DNA of 64,000 nt. It comes from an uncultured SAR86 cluster bacterium. Its GTDB lineage: Bacteria > Pseudomonadota > Gammaproteobacteria > Magnimaribacterales > AG-339-G14. The DNA is taken from positions 1 to 64,000 of the forward strand of contig CACFWO010000005.1 of NCBI GenBank assembly GCA_902570035.1, written 5' to 3'. The notes under the pieces are model-generated. The model was given only the letters and a program-made list of their open reading frames with translations. It had not been told where the DNA came from and did no database searches. This document shows, piece after piece, positions 53,267 through 61,045 of the stretch (positions within the stretch are counted from its first letter, which is position 1; each line of letters begins with the position of its first letter). The translations under genes and the position numbers were made by a program.

Positions 53267-53986
53267 GTGATAGTCTCATTATTGTTTATAGCTGGAACGT
53301 GCATAGGAAGTTTCATAACTTCTTTGAATGAGAAACTAGCAAGCGAATCAAATTTCTTTGGCTTGAGTTTTTTTACTGCTAGGTCAAGTTGTAATCATTG
53401 TCACAGACAATTATTTTTTTTTGATCTTATCCCCATTGTTAGTTATTTGTATTTAAGAGGTAAGACGAGGTGTTGCCATAAAACAATTCCTCATCATTAT
53501 TTTATAAATGAAATTATTTATGGATTATTGATTGTATTTGCTTATCTGGAAGCAAATACCTTTATTTTTTTTCTAATATCCTCAATTTTTTATTCAGCCT
53601 TAATAGCTATCGCTCTGTTTGATCGAGATTTTTTAATCATTCCTAAAACCTATCTTCTAATTATCCTGTTTCTAGGCTTGTTCAATATTTATTTAACAGA
53701 CAGTTATAATTTTTTGATTTCGGCAACGTTTATGACTGTTGCTGTTTACCTGATTAAGTTTATTTTTGATAACTTATTTGCAAAAAATACTTTCGGAATG
53801 GGAGATGTATTATTAATTTTTAATTTAGGTCTTTTTGTGGATTTCTTTTCTTTGAGCTTAATTTTATTTTTATCAAGCTTAATTGGAATTGTTCATGGAC
53901 TTTCTAAAAAAGACATACTAAAAACTCCATTACCGTTTGCAATGCATTTGGTAATGGGGAGTCTAGTTTTTTTCTCTTTGTATTAG
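53267..53986 (+). CDS. gspO: Prepilin peptidase / N-methyltransferase
   Basis: A 239-residue polytopic aspartyl protease (A24 family). GTCIGSFITSLNEKL at the N-terminus, CNHCHRQLFFFDLIPIVSYLYLRG in the cytoplasmic methylase loop, and the two catalytic Asp sites FDRDFLIIPK and FGMGDVLLIF are present. The second Cys pair of the loop is disrupted (TRCCH instead of CxxC). It cleaves and methylates the pseudopilins GspG, I, J and K. Start is GTG. It is in an operon with aquaporin and arsC, 3 bp short of the convergent TBDR gene. Confidence 0.9.
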   Translation: MIVSLLFIAGTCIGSFITSLNEKLASESNFFGLSFFTARSSCNHCHRQLFFFDLIPIVSYLYLRGKTRCCHKTIPHHYFINEIIYGLLIVFAYLEANTFIFFLISSIFYSALIAIALFDRDFLIIPKTYLLIILFLGLFNIYLTDSYNFLISATFMTVAVYLIKFIFDNLFAKNTFGMGDVLLIFNLGLFVDFFSLSLILFLSSLIGIVHGLSKKDILKTPLPFAMHLVMGSLVFFSLY

Positions 53987-53989
53987 GTA

Positions 53990-56788
53990 TTAGTTACCAG
54001 TAAAGGTGTATCGAAGACCAATTGAATATCTAGGACCGAATTCATCGTATTGCATCAAACGAGTATCTGCCCCGAAGTAGTAATATTCAGGAGCATCATT
54101 GATGTTTACTGCGTCAAAAGTGATTTGCAATTCATCTGTTATGTCGCCTTTTATAGATAAATCAACTTGCGTATGTTCGCCATTGATATCCTCGTTTACG
54201 GGACTGGATCCTAATTCTCTGATGTATGCGCCTCTGTATGATGCGATTATTTTAGCCTCAATAAAGTCGTTAGCGTAGCCTATATTGAAATTACCTGTAC
54301 TCTCAGCGGTTTTTTGTAATGCCACTTCTCTGCCGTCAGGAAGTGTTGACTCACTATCCACAAAGGTATAATTGAATCCCACCAACCAGCCTGGCATTGT
54401 TCCAGCTAACGCACCAATATCGGTTTGCACGTTAAACTCGAGACCAAGAACCGTAGCGCTATCTGCGTTCAGAAAGCTAGAAAACTCCGTCCATGACGTA
54501 GATCCGGTGGCAACATCTTCTAGTTCATAACCAAAAATGGGGTCCTCAAGGTTTTTATAAAATACTCCAGCTCCTATCCAAGTCACATCTCCTGGAAAGT
54601 AATCCACACCAAAATCAAGCGATGTTGTGATAGTTGGATCTAGACCAGGATTACCTTGCTCGATTTCTCTATCCTCACTTTCAATGACTGCATAAGATGA
54701 AGCATCCTGAAATTTTGGCCTAGCAAGAGATCCGTATAAGGCTGCTCTTATTTGTAAATCATCGTCTATAAGGTGTTTTACGTTAATGCTCGGAGCGACA
54801 ATCAGATAGTCGTGTCGATCAGTGTCGTAATAATAATTTTCAGTTGCGGTATCCAATCTTCCGGATAAAGTAACTACGTTGGTATCCTCTGCTCTCGCAC
54901 CTACAACGATAGTTGTTTCAGGCAGATCAAAGGTAAACATCGCATATCCAGCAGTTATGTTTTCATCGGCGAAAAAATCTCCAGGAACAGATTCCTCAAG
55001 AGTATCGCCTCGTTCGTATTCAAAAAAACTATCGCCAGCCATGGTGAAACAACCGAACTCATCCTGAGCACCTGTAAACCGTTGAAAAATAGCTCGAGCT
55101 TTTTCCTTATCGATGATCAAACCTGCCGATGACCTTAAACGCCAGTCTGAAGTAAGTTCATCGGTTAAACCTTGGTCACCGTATGGCCAATAATCTTCTC
55201 CACTCCAATCGTAAGCACATACATTTGCGTTAACATTTTTTTCTCTTTGTTTAATTTTTATTCCAGACTTAAAACTACCGGGATTACCTTGAAACACGAA
55301 GTCCTGTCTCACGTCAAATTTAAAAGTTAATTCTTGGTCATCTCTGTCATTGCTTTCATATTCAAATTTGTCCGCTTCATAAGCGTAGGGATTTAAAAAT
55401 CCAGCGCTTGCAAAATCAACGTAAGGCTCTTCTGGATTAGACCAATCAATGTAGTGATTGGCATCAATTTCAGCATTGAACACTGCATTCTGTCTATCAG
55501 TATCTTGTTCTGTCGCTGATGAATAGGATATTTCATATTGGATTTCTAGCCCATCGTCCAAAGACGTGATCCCACCAAAAGAGTATTTTTCAATGGTTCT
55601 TTCTTCAATCCTAGGCCTGGATTCATTTTCTACTTCTAACTCACCGGCGTAAATAGCTCCTGTTTGAGAAACTGTATACATACCGTCATCGACGATGTCG
55701 TCAATACCTTTAAGTTCAAATTTATTTCTTTGCTCTGCGTCTTCGTATTGATTGTAAAAAGTTTTGATGTATAAATCTGTGTTATCTAATCTGAAATCAA
55801 GATTAACTGACAAGCCTAATCTTTCTCTCGTTAGGTTGTAATATCTCATTTCATAATCATCGTTCATAAGATAAAAACCAGTCGCGTCATCAACTCCCCA
55901 TCCTCCTGATTCATTATTGTGAGAGGTAATTTCTCTATTTTCAGCATTGGCAGATATAGCAAGACCAAAGTTGTCGTTGAAAACATTTGAGTAAGCTATG
56001 GATGTTTTATAATTTTCATCGTTTTCAGTTAATTCGTTGTAAGAAGTCTCAGCTCTAACTCTCACGTAGTTTTTCGGTCTGTCGAAAGCTGTCAAGGTTT
56101 TGAGATTAATTTTTCCTCCGATCGCATCTAAATCTTGATCAGGGGTAAAAGATTTAAAAACCTCGATTGATTCAAGCATATCGGAAGGCAGACCATCGAG
56201 AATAACATTTCTGTTATCTTCCGGAGCTACTACAGCAATACCATCAATCGTTACTTGGTTTAGATTGCCACCAAGACCTCTCAAAATAGCATATCGACCT
56301 TCGCCTTGATCGTTTTCAACTGTTACACCAGAGAGCCTTCTCACTGACTCTGCCACGGTGGTATCAGGAAAGGATCCCAGCGCATCCGAATCAACAACGC
56401 TTAAAAATTGATCCGAAGCTCTTTGTCGAGCTATCGCATTGTAAGTGCTTGCTGCTTGCCCAACGACCAAAAGGTTCTCAATCAAATCAACGTTGGATCC
56501 AAGAATAAAATTTTCTTCATTTTCACCGGAAGAAATGGTTATATTTTTGGAAATAGGAGATGCTCCCAAATAGGTAACGATAATGTTATACCTTCCTGGT
56601 TCTATACCTGTAATTGAAAAAATTCCTTCTCTATCGGTAGAGGTTCTAAAATTGGTTCCATCAACGGTAACAATTGCCCCTTCGAAAGAGGATTTACCGG
56701 AGAAATCAGTGACTGATCCTTTCAAATTAGCAGCGCTAATAGTGATTGAGAATAGTAATGAAACTAAAAGTAAGAAAATCTTTTGCAT
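53990..56788 (-). CDS. TonB-dependent receptor with carboxypeptidase-regulatory-like domain
   Basis: The ORF starts at a TTG, but ATG 56788 (MQKIFLLLVSLLF, signal peptide) has GGAG six bases upstream. The mature protein begins with a CarboxypepD_reg-like domain (about 20-95: LKGSVTDFSGKSSFEGAIVTV). A plug follows (GRYAILRGLGGNLNQVTIDGI, then LESIEVFKSFTPDQDLDAIGG) and a barrel ending GLRYTFTGN. It lies 85-98 bp downstream of a beta-propeller phytase, a pairing known from many aquatic bacteria, so phytate or its products are likely cargo. A Pho-box-like site lies in the gap. Confidence 0.92.
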   Translation of the reverse strand: MQKIFLLLVSLLFSITISAANLKGSVTDFSGKSSFEGAIVTVDGTNFRTSTDREGIFSITGIEPGRYNIIVTYLGASPISKNITISSGENEENFILGSNVDLIENLLVVGQAASTYNAIARQRASDQFLSVVDSDALGSFPDTTVAESVRRLSGVTVENDQGEGRYAILRGLGGNLNQVTIDGIAVVAPEDNRNVILDGLPSDMLESIEVFKSFTPDQDLDAIGGKINLKTLTAFDRPKNYVRVRAETSYNELTENDENYKTSIAYSNVFNDNFGLAISANAENREITSHNNESGGWGVDDATGFYLMNDDYEMRYYNLTRERLGLSVNLDFRLDNTDLYIKTFYNQYEDAEQRNKFELKGIDDIVDDGMYTVSQTGAIYAGELEVENESRPRIEERTIEKYSFGGITSLDDGLEIQYEISYSSATEQDTDRQNAVFNAEIDANHYIDWSNPEEPYVDFASAGFLNPYAYEADKFEYESNDRDDQELTFKFDVRQDFVFQGNPGSFKSGIKIKQREKNVNANVCAYDWSGEDYWPYGDQGLTDELTSDWRLRSSAGLIIDKEKARAIFQRFTGAQDEFGCFTMAGDSFFEYERGDTLEESVPGDFFADENITAGYAMFTFDLPETTIVVGARAEDTNVVTLSGRLDTATENYYYDTDRHDYLIVAPSINVKHLIDDDLQIRAALYGSLARPKFQDASSYAVIESEDREIEQGNPGLDPTITTSLDFGVDYFPGDVTWIGAGVFYKNLEDPIFGYELEDVATGSTSWTEFSSFLNADSATVLGLEFNVQTDIGALAGTMPGWLVGFNYTFVDSESTLPDGREVALQKTAESTGNFNIGYANDFIEAKIIASYRGAYIRELGSSPVNEDINGEHTQVDLSIKGDITDELQITFDAVNINDAPEYYYFGADTRLMQYDEFGPRYSIGLRYTFTGN

Positions 56789-56852
56789 GCTTATCTCCAA
56801 AGTTATTGAATTTTAAACAAGTAGATTTTTGATTATGTTACAGCGCAGTTTC

Positions 56853-56874
56853 CTTTTGTGTCACTAAAGTGAAC
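56853..56874 (-). promoter_or_regulatory. Pho-box-like site upstream of the phytase-linked TBDR
   Basis: The minus strand reads GTTCACTTTAG-TGACACAAAAG: CAC recurs with exact 11-bp spacing, followed by A/T and AG. A TAACAT/CATAAT -10 candidate lies 12-15 bp downstream. The half-sites TGACACAAA and TCACTTT also occur, in the other order, in the site upstream of the lipoprotein gene. Confidence 0.5.
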
Positions 56875-56885
56875 TTTAGAAACCC

Positions 56886-57947
56886 TTATTTTTTAAGTTT
56901 GAGATTATTTATTACATCCTGGAAAGAGACGTACTTAAAATTTTGATTACCTTGTTTAGTATCTTCATCATTGTAACCGTCCTGAACCACTAACAACCCT
57001 CTTGGATAATCTTTACCTAATCTTTTTGAGATAACTTCAATTCCATCGGTATCCGATGCTCCATCAATACCTTTTTTGTTAAATGTAACTCTAAAGCTGC
57101 CTTGATATTCAAAAGGATGGTTACGGTCGTAAAGGTTAACGGTTCCATCGCCTTGCGAAGAGAGTAAAATGTAACCTTCTGAAGCAGAAGTTGCATAAAT
57201 TGCTATACCTTCCGGGTCATCATCAATAAACCCTTCTCTGTCGTCAATCCTTTTGATAAGTGATAAGTCTTCAGCACTGAAAGCTTTTAAAATTCCATCG
57301 CTACCTTCCCTAGATATGAAAATAATCTCATTCTGATCATCAACTACGCATCCTTCAGATTCATTTCCTTCTGCAGAAGGATTAATTTCATCTTCAATTA
57401 TATCGATTTCTTTTAAAAGTCTTTGCTTTAGCAAATCCCATAATTGAACTCTACTTCCATCATGCTCTGTCACTATGGCTATTAAATTATTGTCAATGAT
57501 GCCCATACAAATTCCATAAACATCAAATTCAATTTTAATTGCTCTAAGTTTTGATTTTTCGGTGAATGGAGAAGGTCTACTAAAAAACTTAAAAAGGTTT
57601 TCGTTATTAAATGACCATAAATCTATTGTATTCAAAGACCTATTTGAAGATACAACGTAAAGGCTCCCATTGAAATCTCTTAGATCAATGTTGTTCATCT
57701 TTCCAATTTTGGAAAAACTAAGCTCTTGACCGTTTAAGTCATAAACATGAATTCCTGCTTGCTTGTCGGTCCCAAAGATTAAAGATTCATAAGAGTTTTT
57801 AGAATTAACCCAAACGGCTGGATCATCTGCAGCATCTCCCATCGAATACACACTTTTAGTTTCTACTGTAGGTTTCACAAGAAAAACATCTTTTTCAGAT
57901 AATGTCTCAAAACATATTAAAAGAGAGATTAAGTAAAAAAAACGCAT
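56886..57947 (-). CDS. Beta-propeller phytase (3-phytase)
   Basis: The track start at 58028 overlaps pit by 79 nt. ATG 57947, 2 nt after the pit stop, gives the signal peptide MRFFYLISLLICFETLS and 353 residues, a normal size. GDAADDPAVWVN is the calcium/active-site signature of BPP phytases. Repeated propeller motifs follow (FGTDKQAGIHVYDLNG, SEGCVVDDQNEIIFISREG, DDDPEGIAIY). It releases phosphate from inositol hexakisphosphate with Ca2+ in the periplasm or outside. It lies between pit and a TBDR on the same strand, so the operon could take up, cleave and import the phosphate. Confidence 0.92.
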   Translation of the reverse strand: MRFFYLISLLICFETLSEKDVFLVKPTVETKSVYSMGDAADDPAVWVNSKNSYESLIFGTDKQAGIHVYDLNGQELSFSKIGKMNNIDLRDFNGSLYVVSSNRSLNTIDLWSFNNENLFKFFSRPSPFTEKSKLRAIKIEFDVYGICMGIIDNNLIAIVTEHDGSRVQLWDLLKQRLLKEIDIIEDEINPSAEGNESEGCVVDDQNEIIFISREGSDGILKAFSAEDLSLIKRIDDREGFIDDDPEGIAIYATSASEGYILLSSQGDGTVNLYDRNHPFEYQGSFRVTFNKKGIDGASDTDGIEVISKRLGKDYPRGLLVVQDGYNDEDTKQGNQNFKYVSFQDVINNLKLKK

Positions 57948-57949
57948 TG

Positions 57950-59200
57950 TTAAAATGAATAAATTGACTTGAATATGTAAAAAATAAGAATGGACAAAAT
58001 TCCTCCTACAGGAATTGTCACAATCCAACCAGAGAAAATTTGAACCACATTACTCCAATCCAAATTTCTAGAGGAGTTAACAAGCCCTATCCCGATAATT
58101 GCTCCTACCAAAGTATGGGTTGTTGATACTGGAAATCCATAACTTGAACTTAAAACCACGATGGTTGCTGCAGAAAGTTCTGCTGCGAAACCTGAGGATG
58201 GGGTAATTTTTGTAATTCCTTTTCCGACAGTTCCTATTACTCTGAAACCATAAGTTAAAAGACCAATTACTATGGCGATTGATCCTAATAATAGGATCCA
58301 ACTTGTTACGGCTATTTCATTATTCAAAGAATCATTCTGAGATACAGTATTTACAACTGCTGCAAGAGGTCCCACCGCATTAGCGACATCGTTTGAACCG
58401 TGCGCAAAAGCCATAGCGCATGCAGTAAAAATGACTAAGATGGCAAAGAATGATTCAATACTTGCATCCTTTTGCTTGCTAATATTGCTAGTCTTGAGAA
58501 GCAATAAGCCAATGATAGTTATTCCGATAGCAAACAGAAATGAAAAGAAAGCTGCTTCAGCAAAATCTAAATCTATTCCCACATGTTTTAATCCTTTTAA
58601 AAAGGTCAGCATGGAAATTACAAAACCAACAAATAAAAGATAGATCGGACTGAATTTCAGGGTGTTACTAAAAGGATTTTCTGTATCCAGTATTAAAAAT
58701 TTGATGCTCTTAAATACAAAGAAAGCAAGGACTCCAGATAAAATAGGAGATAAAACCCAAGTAGTTGCGATGCTGGAAACTGCTTCCCAATTGACTGCAT
58801 TAAAAGATAATCCGATTATCGAAAAACCTACAATGCCTCCAATTATCGAATGAGTAGTGGATACTGGCCATCCCAAAGTCGATGCCAGAAAAAGCCATAA
58901 TCCCGCTGCTAGTAAAGCTGACATCATTCCAAAAACCAAAACATCAGACTTACCAATAAATTGCTCACTATCAATTATTCCTTTTCTAATAGTGTCGGTT
59001 ACTTCACCGCCGGCAAGATAAGCTCCAGAAAATTCAAAGATACAAGCTATTAAAAGAGCAGTTCTCAATGTGATAGCGCCGGAACCCACAGAAGTTCCAA
59101 ATGCATTTGCTACATCATTTGCTCCTATGCCCCAAGCCATAATGAATCCAAAGACGCAAGCCAGTATTATAATTTCTGTTTCGATGCCAACAAATGCCAT
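57950..59200 (-). CDS. pit: Low-affinity inorganic phosphate transporter, Pit family
   Basis: A 416-residue permease with the duplicated PiT signature: MAWGIGANDVANAFGTSVGSGAIT near 20 and FAHGSNDVANAVGPLAA near 265. PVSTTHSIIGGIVG and PVSTTHTLVGAIIG are matched repeats, and about ten helices are visible. It imports metal-phosphate with H+ through the inner membrane. It is the first gene of the pit-phytase-TBDR unit and divergent from ppk2. No Pst operon is in the window. Like other Pit carriers it could also admit arsenate, giving the nearby aquaporin-ArsC pair a purpose. Confidence 0.94.
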   Translation of the reverse strand: MAFVGIETEIIILACVFGFIMAWGIGANDVANAFGTSVGSGAITLRTALLIACIFEFSGAYLAGGEVTDTIRKGIIDSEQFIGKSDVLVFGMMSALLAAGLWLFLASTLGWPVSTTHSIIGGIVGFSIIGLSFNAVNWEAVSSIATTWVLSPILSGVLAFFVFKSIKFLILDTENPFSNTLKFSPIYLLFVGFVISMLTFLKGLKHVGIDLDFAEAAFFSFLFAIGITIIGLLLLKTSNISKQKDASIESFFAILVIFTACAMAFAHGSNDVANAVGPLAAVVNTVSQNDSLNNEIAVTSWILLLGSIAIVIGLLTYGFRVIGTVGKGITKITPSSGFAAELSAATIVVLSSSYGFPVSTTHTLVGAIIGIGLVNSSRNLDWSNVVQIFSGWIVTIPVGGILSILIFYIFKSIYSF

Positions 59201-59272
59201 AATGAAGGTTTATTTAGGGCACAATATATGAAATTATTGCTTTAGTTAACCTTTTAGGACGATTAAATTTTA

Positions 59273-59294
59273 ATTTCACCTAAAATTCATAATT
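59273..59294 (+). promoter_or_regulatory. Weak Pho-box-like site before ppk2
   Basis: ATTTCACCTAA-AATTCATAATT places TTCA in the same register 11 bp apart, 11-32 bp before the ppk2 ATG. It lacks the G of TGTCA and is in AT-rich DNA, so support is weak. Confidence 0.22.
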
Positions 59295-59304
59295 ACTTTT
59301 ATCG

Positions 59305-60135
59305 ATGTTTGAATATGACATAGCCGAATATTCTCTGATTAACCCAGATTTATACAGAAGAGAGCTCCGAAAACTTCAAGCTGAATTCTTAAAATTGCAA
59401 AAATGGGTAATCAATGAAAAGAAAAGACTAGCAATAGTTTTTGAAGGCAGAGATACAGCGGGAAAAACAGGCAGTATATCAGTTTTAAGTAAATACTTAA
59501 TTCCAGAACACGTAAGGTTAGTTAAGTTAGGGATTCCCTCAGAATATGAGTCGAGGCGATGGTTTTCTAGGTATGAAAAACATATGCCGAATACAGGAGA
59601 AATAGTATTTTTTGATAGGTCTTGGTATACCAGAGCTCTTACTGAAATAACTATGAAATATTGTACAGAAAGACAATATAAGTATTTCATGAAAAATGTT
59701 TTGAATTGGGAGGAGCGATTAATCAAAGATAAAATAGATATCGTAAAAATATATCTTTCGGTAAAAAAAGATACGCAAAAAAAAAGGTTCGAGAAAAGAA
59801 AAAATAGCCCTCTAATTTTCTGGAAATTCAGTGAAAACGATCTTAAAGTTGCAGATAAATGGGATGCTTTCACGTTCTATAAAAATCAGATGTTTTCCAC
59901 AACTTCTTCAACTGAGTCCCCATGGGTAATTATAAATGCTAATACTAAGATGGTCGCTTCCTTAAACTCTCTCAGATACATATTAGAAAAGTTTGATTAT
60001 CCAGAAAAGAAAATTCCTAAACCCAAAAAATGGTCTAGAGGAATGAATATTTACAATGTAACAATAAACGGGGTCAAATTCGAGAATCTAAGCTACGATC
60101 AATATAAAGTTCTAAATTCTTTCTCTGATGGTTAA
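59305..60135 (+). CDS. ppk2: Polyphosphate kinase 2 family protein
   Basis: A 276-residue kinase with Walker A in VFEGRDTAGKTG near 50, YESRRWFSRYEKHMPNTGEIVFFDRSWYTRA (lid and Walker B) near 95-120, and NSPLIFWKFSENDL near 175. PPK2 enzymes use polyphosphate to phosphorylate nucleotides, or the reverse. The canonical GKGG is GKTG here. It overlaps ppx by 8 nt. Whether it favours GDP, ADP or AMP is not decidable by eye. Confidence 0.92.
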   Translation: MFEYDIAEYSLINPDLYRRELRKLQAEFLKLQKWVINEKKRLAIVFEGRDTAGKTGSISVLSKYLIPEHVRLVKLGIPSEYESRRWFSRYEKHMPNTGEIVFFDRSWYTRALTEITMKYCTERQYKYFMKNVLNWEERLIKDKIDIVKIYLSVKKDTQKKRFEKRKNSPLIFWKFSENDLKVADKWDAFTFYKNQMFSTTSSTESPWVIINANTKMVASLNSLRYILEKFDYPEKKIPKPKKWSRGMNIYNVTINGVKFENLSYDQYKVLNSFSDG

Positions 60136-61045
60136 CAAAAATATTTACCGCGTAGGATGTTTAGACTTAGGCTCTAATGCAATCAAATATAAGCAATACA
60201 GAATCAAGCAAGATAATGAAAAATTTTACGAAGAACTTGAAGCCTACAAAAGGATACCAATAAGACTTGGAACTGACGCTTTTAAAAAAAGAAAGATAAA
60301 GAAAAAGACTGCTCAAAAATTAGTAGAAGAATTAGAAACTTTAGCACTACAGTTAAATCTAAAAAAAATTAATTTAATTGGAGGATATGCAACATCTGCA
60401 ATGAGAACAGCATCTAACGGAGAAGAAATTTGTCAATATATCAAGCAAAATCTAGATATTGAACTGACCATCCTCTCAGGAGAGGATGAAGCAAAACTCT
60501 TATCACATTTAACCAAAAAATATCCACAAAATGGTACTCACCTATTTGTTGATGTCGGAGGCGGAAGTACAGAAATATATTATGAAAATGGCGAATCAAA
60601 GCAAATTCAATCATTTAATTTAGGAGCAGTCAGGGTCTACCTAGAAGAGGAAAATTTGTCAGACTGGAAGGACTTAGAAGATTATCTCTCAAAATTAAAA
60701 GATTCTCCTGTAAGAAAAATTATTGGAGTGGGAGGCAACATAAGATCATTAATTTCTATAATTAATAAAAATCAAAATCTTTCGATCTCGATCGATCAGT
60801 TAGAAGCATGTATGAGTAAACTTGCAAAGTACGGCAAGAAGGAAAAAATGAAGATATATTCATTATCCAAGGACAGGGCAGATATTATTGAATCAGCAGC
60901 AAAGATCTTCATAAGAATCATGAGTCTTGTTCCTAACTCAACCCTTCAATCTGCTTCTTGGAGTATTTGTGATGCTTTAGTTAGAAACTTTATCAATGAA
61001 AATCATACGGGATTAAGCTCCGAACTTAATAAAACCTCTTCTTGA
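60128..61045 (+). CDS. ppx: Ppx/GppA phosphatase family protein
   Basis: A 305-residue ASKHA-fold hydrolase. DLGSNAIKYKQYRI at the N-terminus, GGYATSAMRTASNG near 85, LSGEDEAKL near 115, DVGGGSTEIYY near 140 and GVGGNIRS near 198 are Ppx/GppA signatures. It should cleave exopolyphosphate or pppGpp. It lacks the C-terminal HD-like domain of E. coli Ppx. It is coupled to ppk2, so polyphosphate is the likely substrate. Its 3' end overlaps convergent phoR by 43 nt. Confidence 0.9.
   Translation: MVNKNIYRVGCLDLGSNAIKYKQYRIKQDNEKFYEELEAYKRIPIRLGTDAFKKRKIKKKTAQKLVEELETLALQLNLKKINLIGGYATSAMRTASNGEEICQYIKQNLDIELTILSGEDEAKLLSHLTKKYPQNGTHLFVDVGGGSTEIYYENGESKQIQSFNLGAVRVYLEEENLSDWKDLEDYLSKLKDSPVRKIIGVGGNIRSLISIINKNQNLSISIDQLEACMSKLAKYGKKEKMKIYSLSKDRADIIESAAKIFIRIMSLVPNSTLQSASWSICDALVRNFINENHTGLSSELNKTSS

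Noticed and set aside
59376-59873. 165-residue minus-strand ORF opposite ppk2
   Set aside because: Shadow of the PPK2 core; hydrophobic composition arises from the complement of Lys-rich codons.
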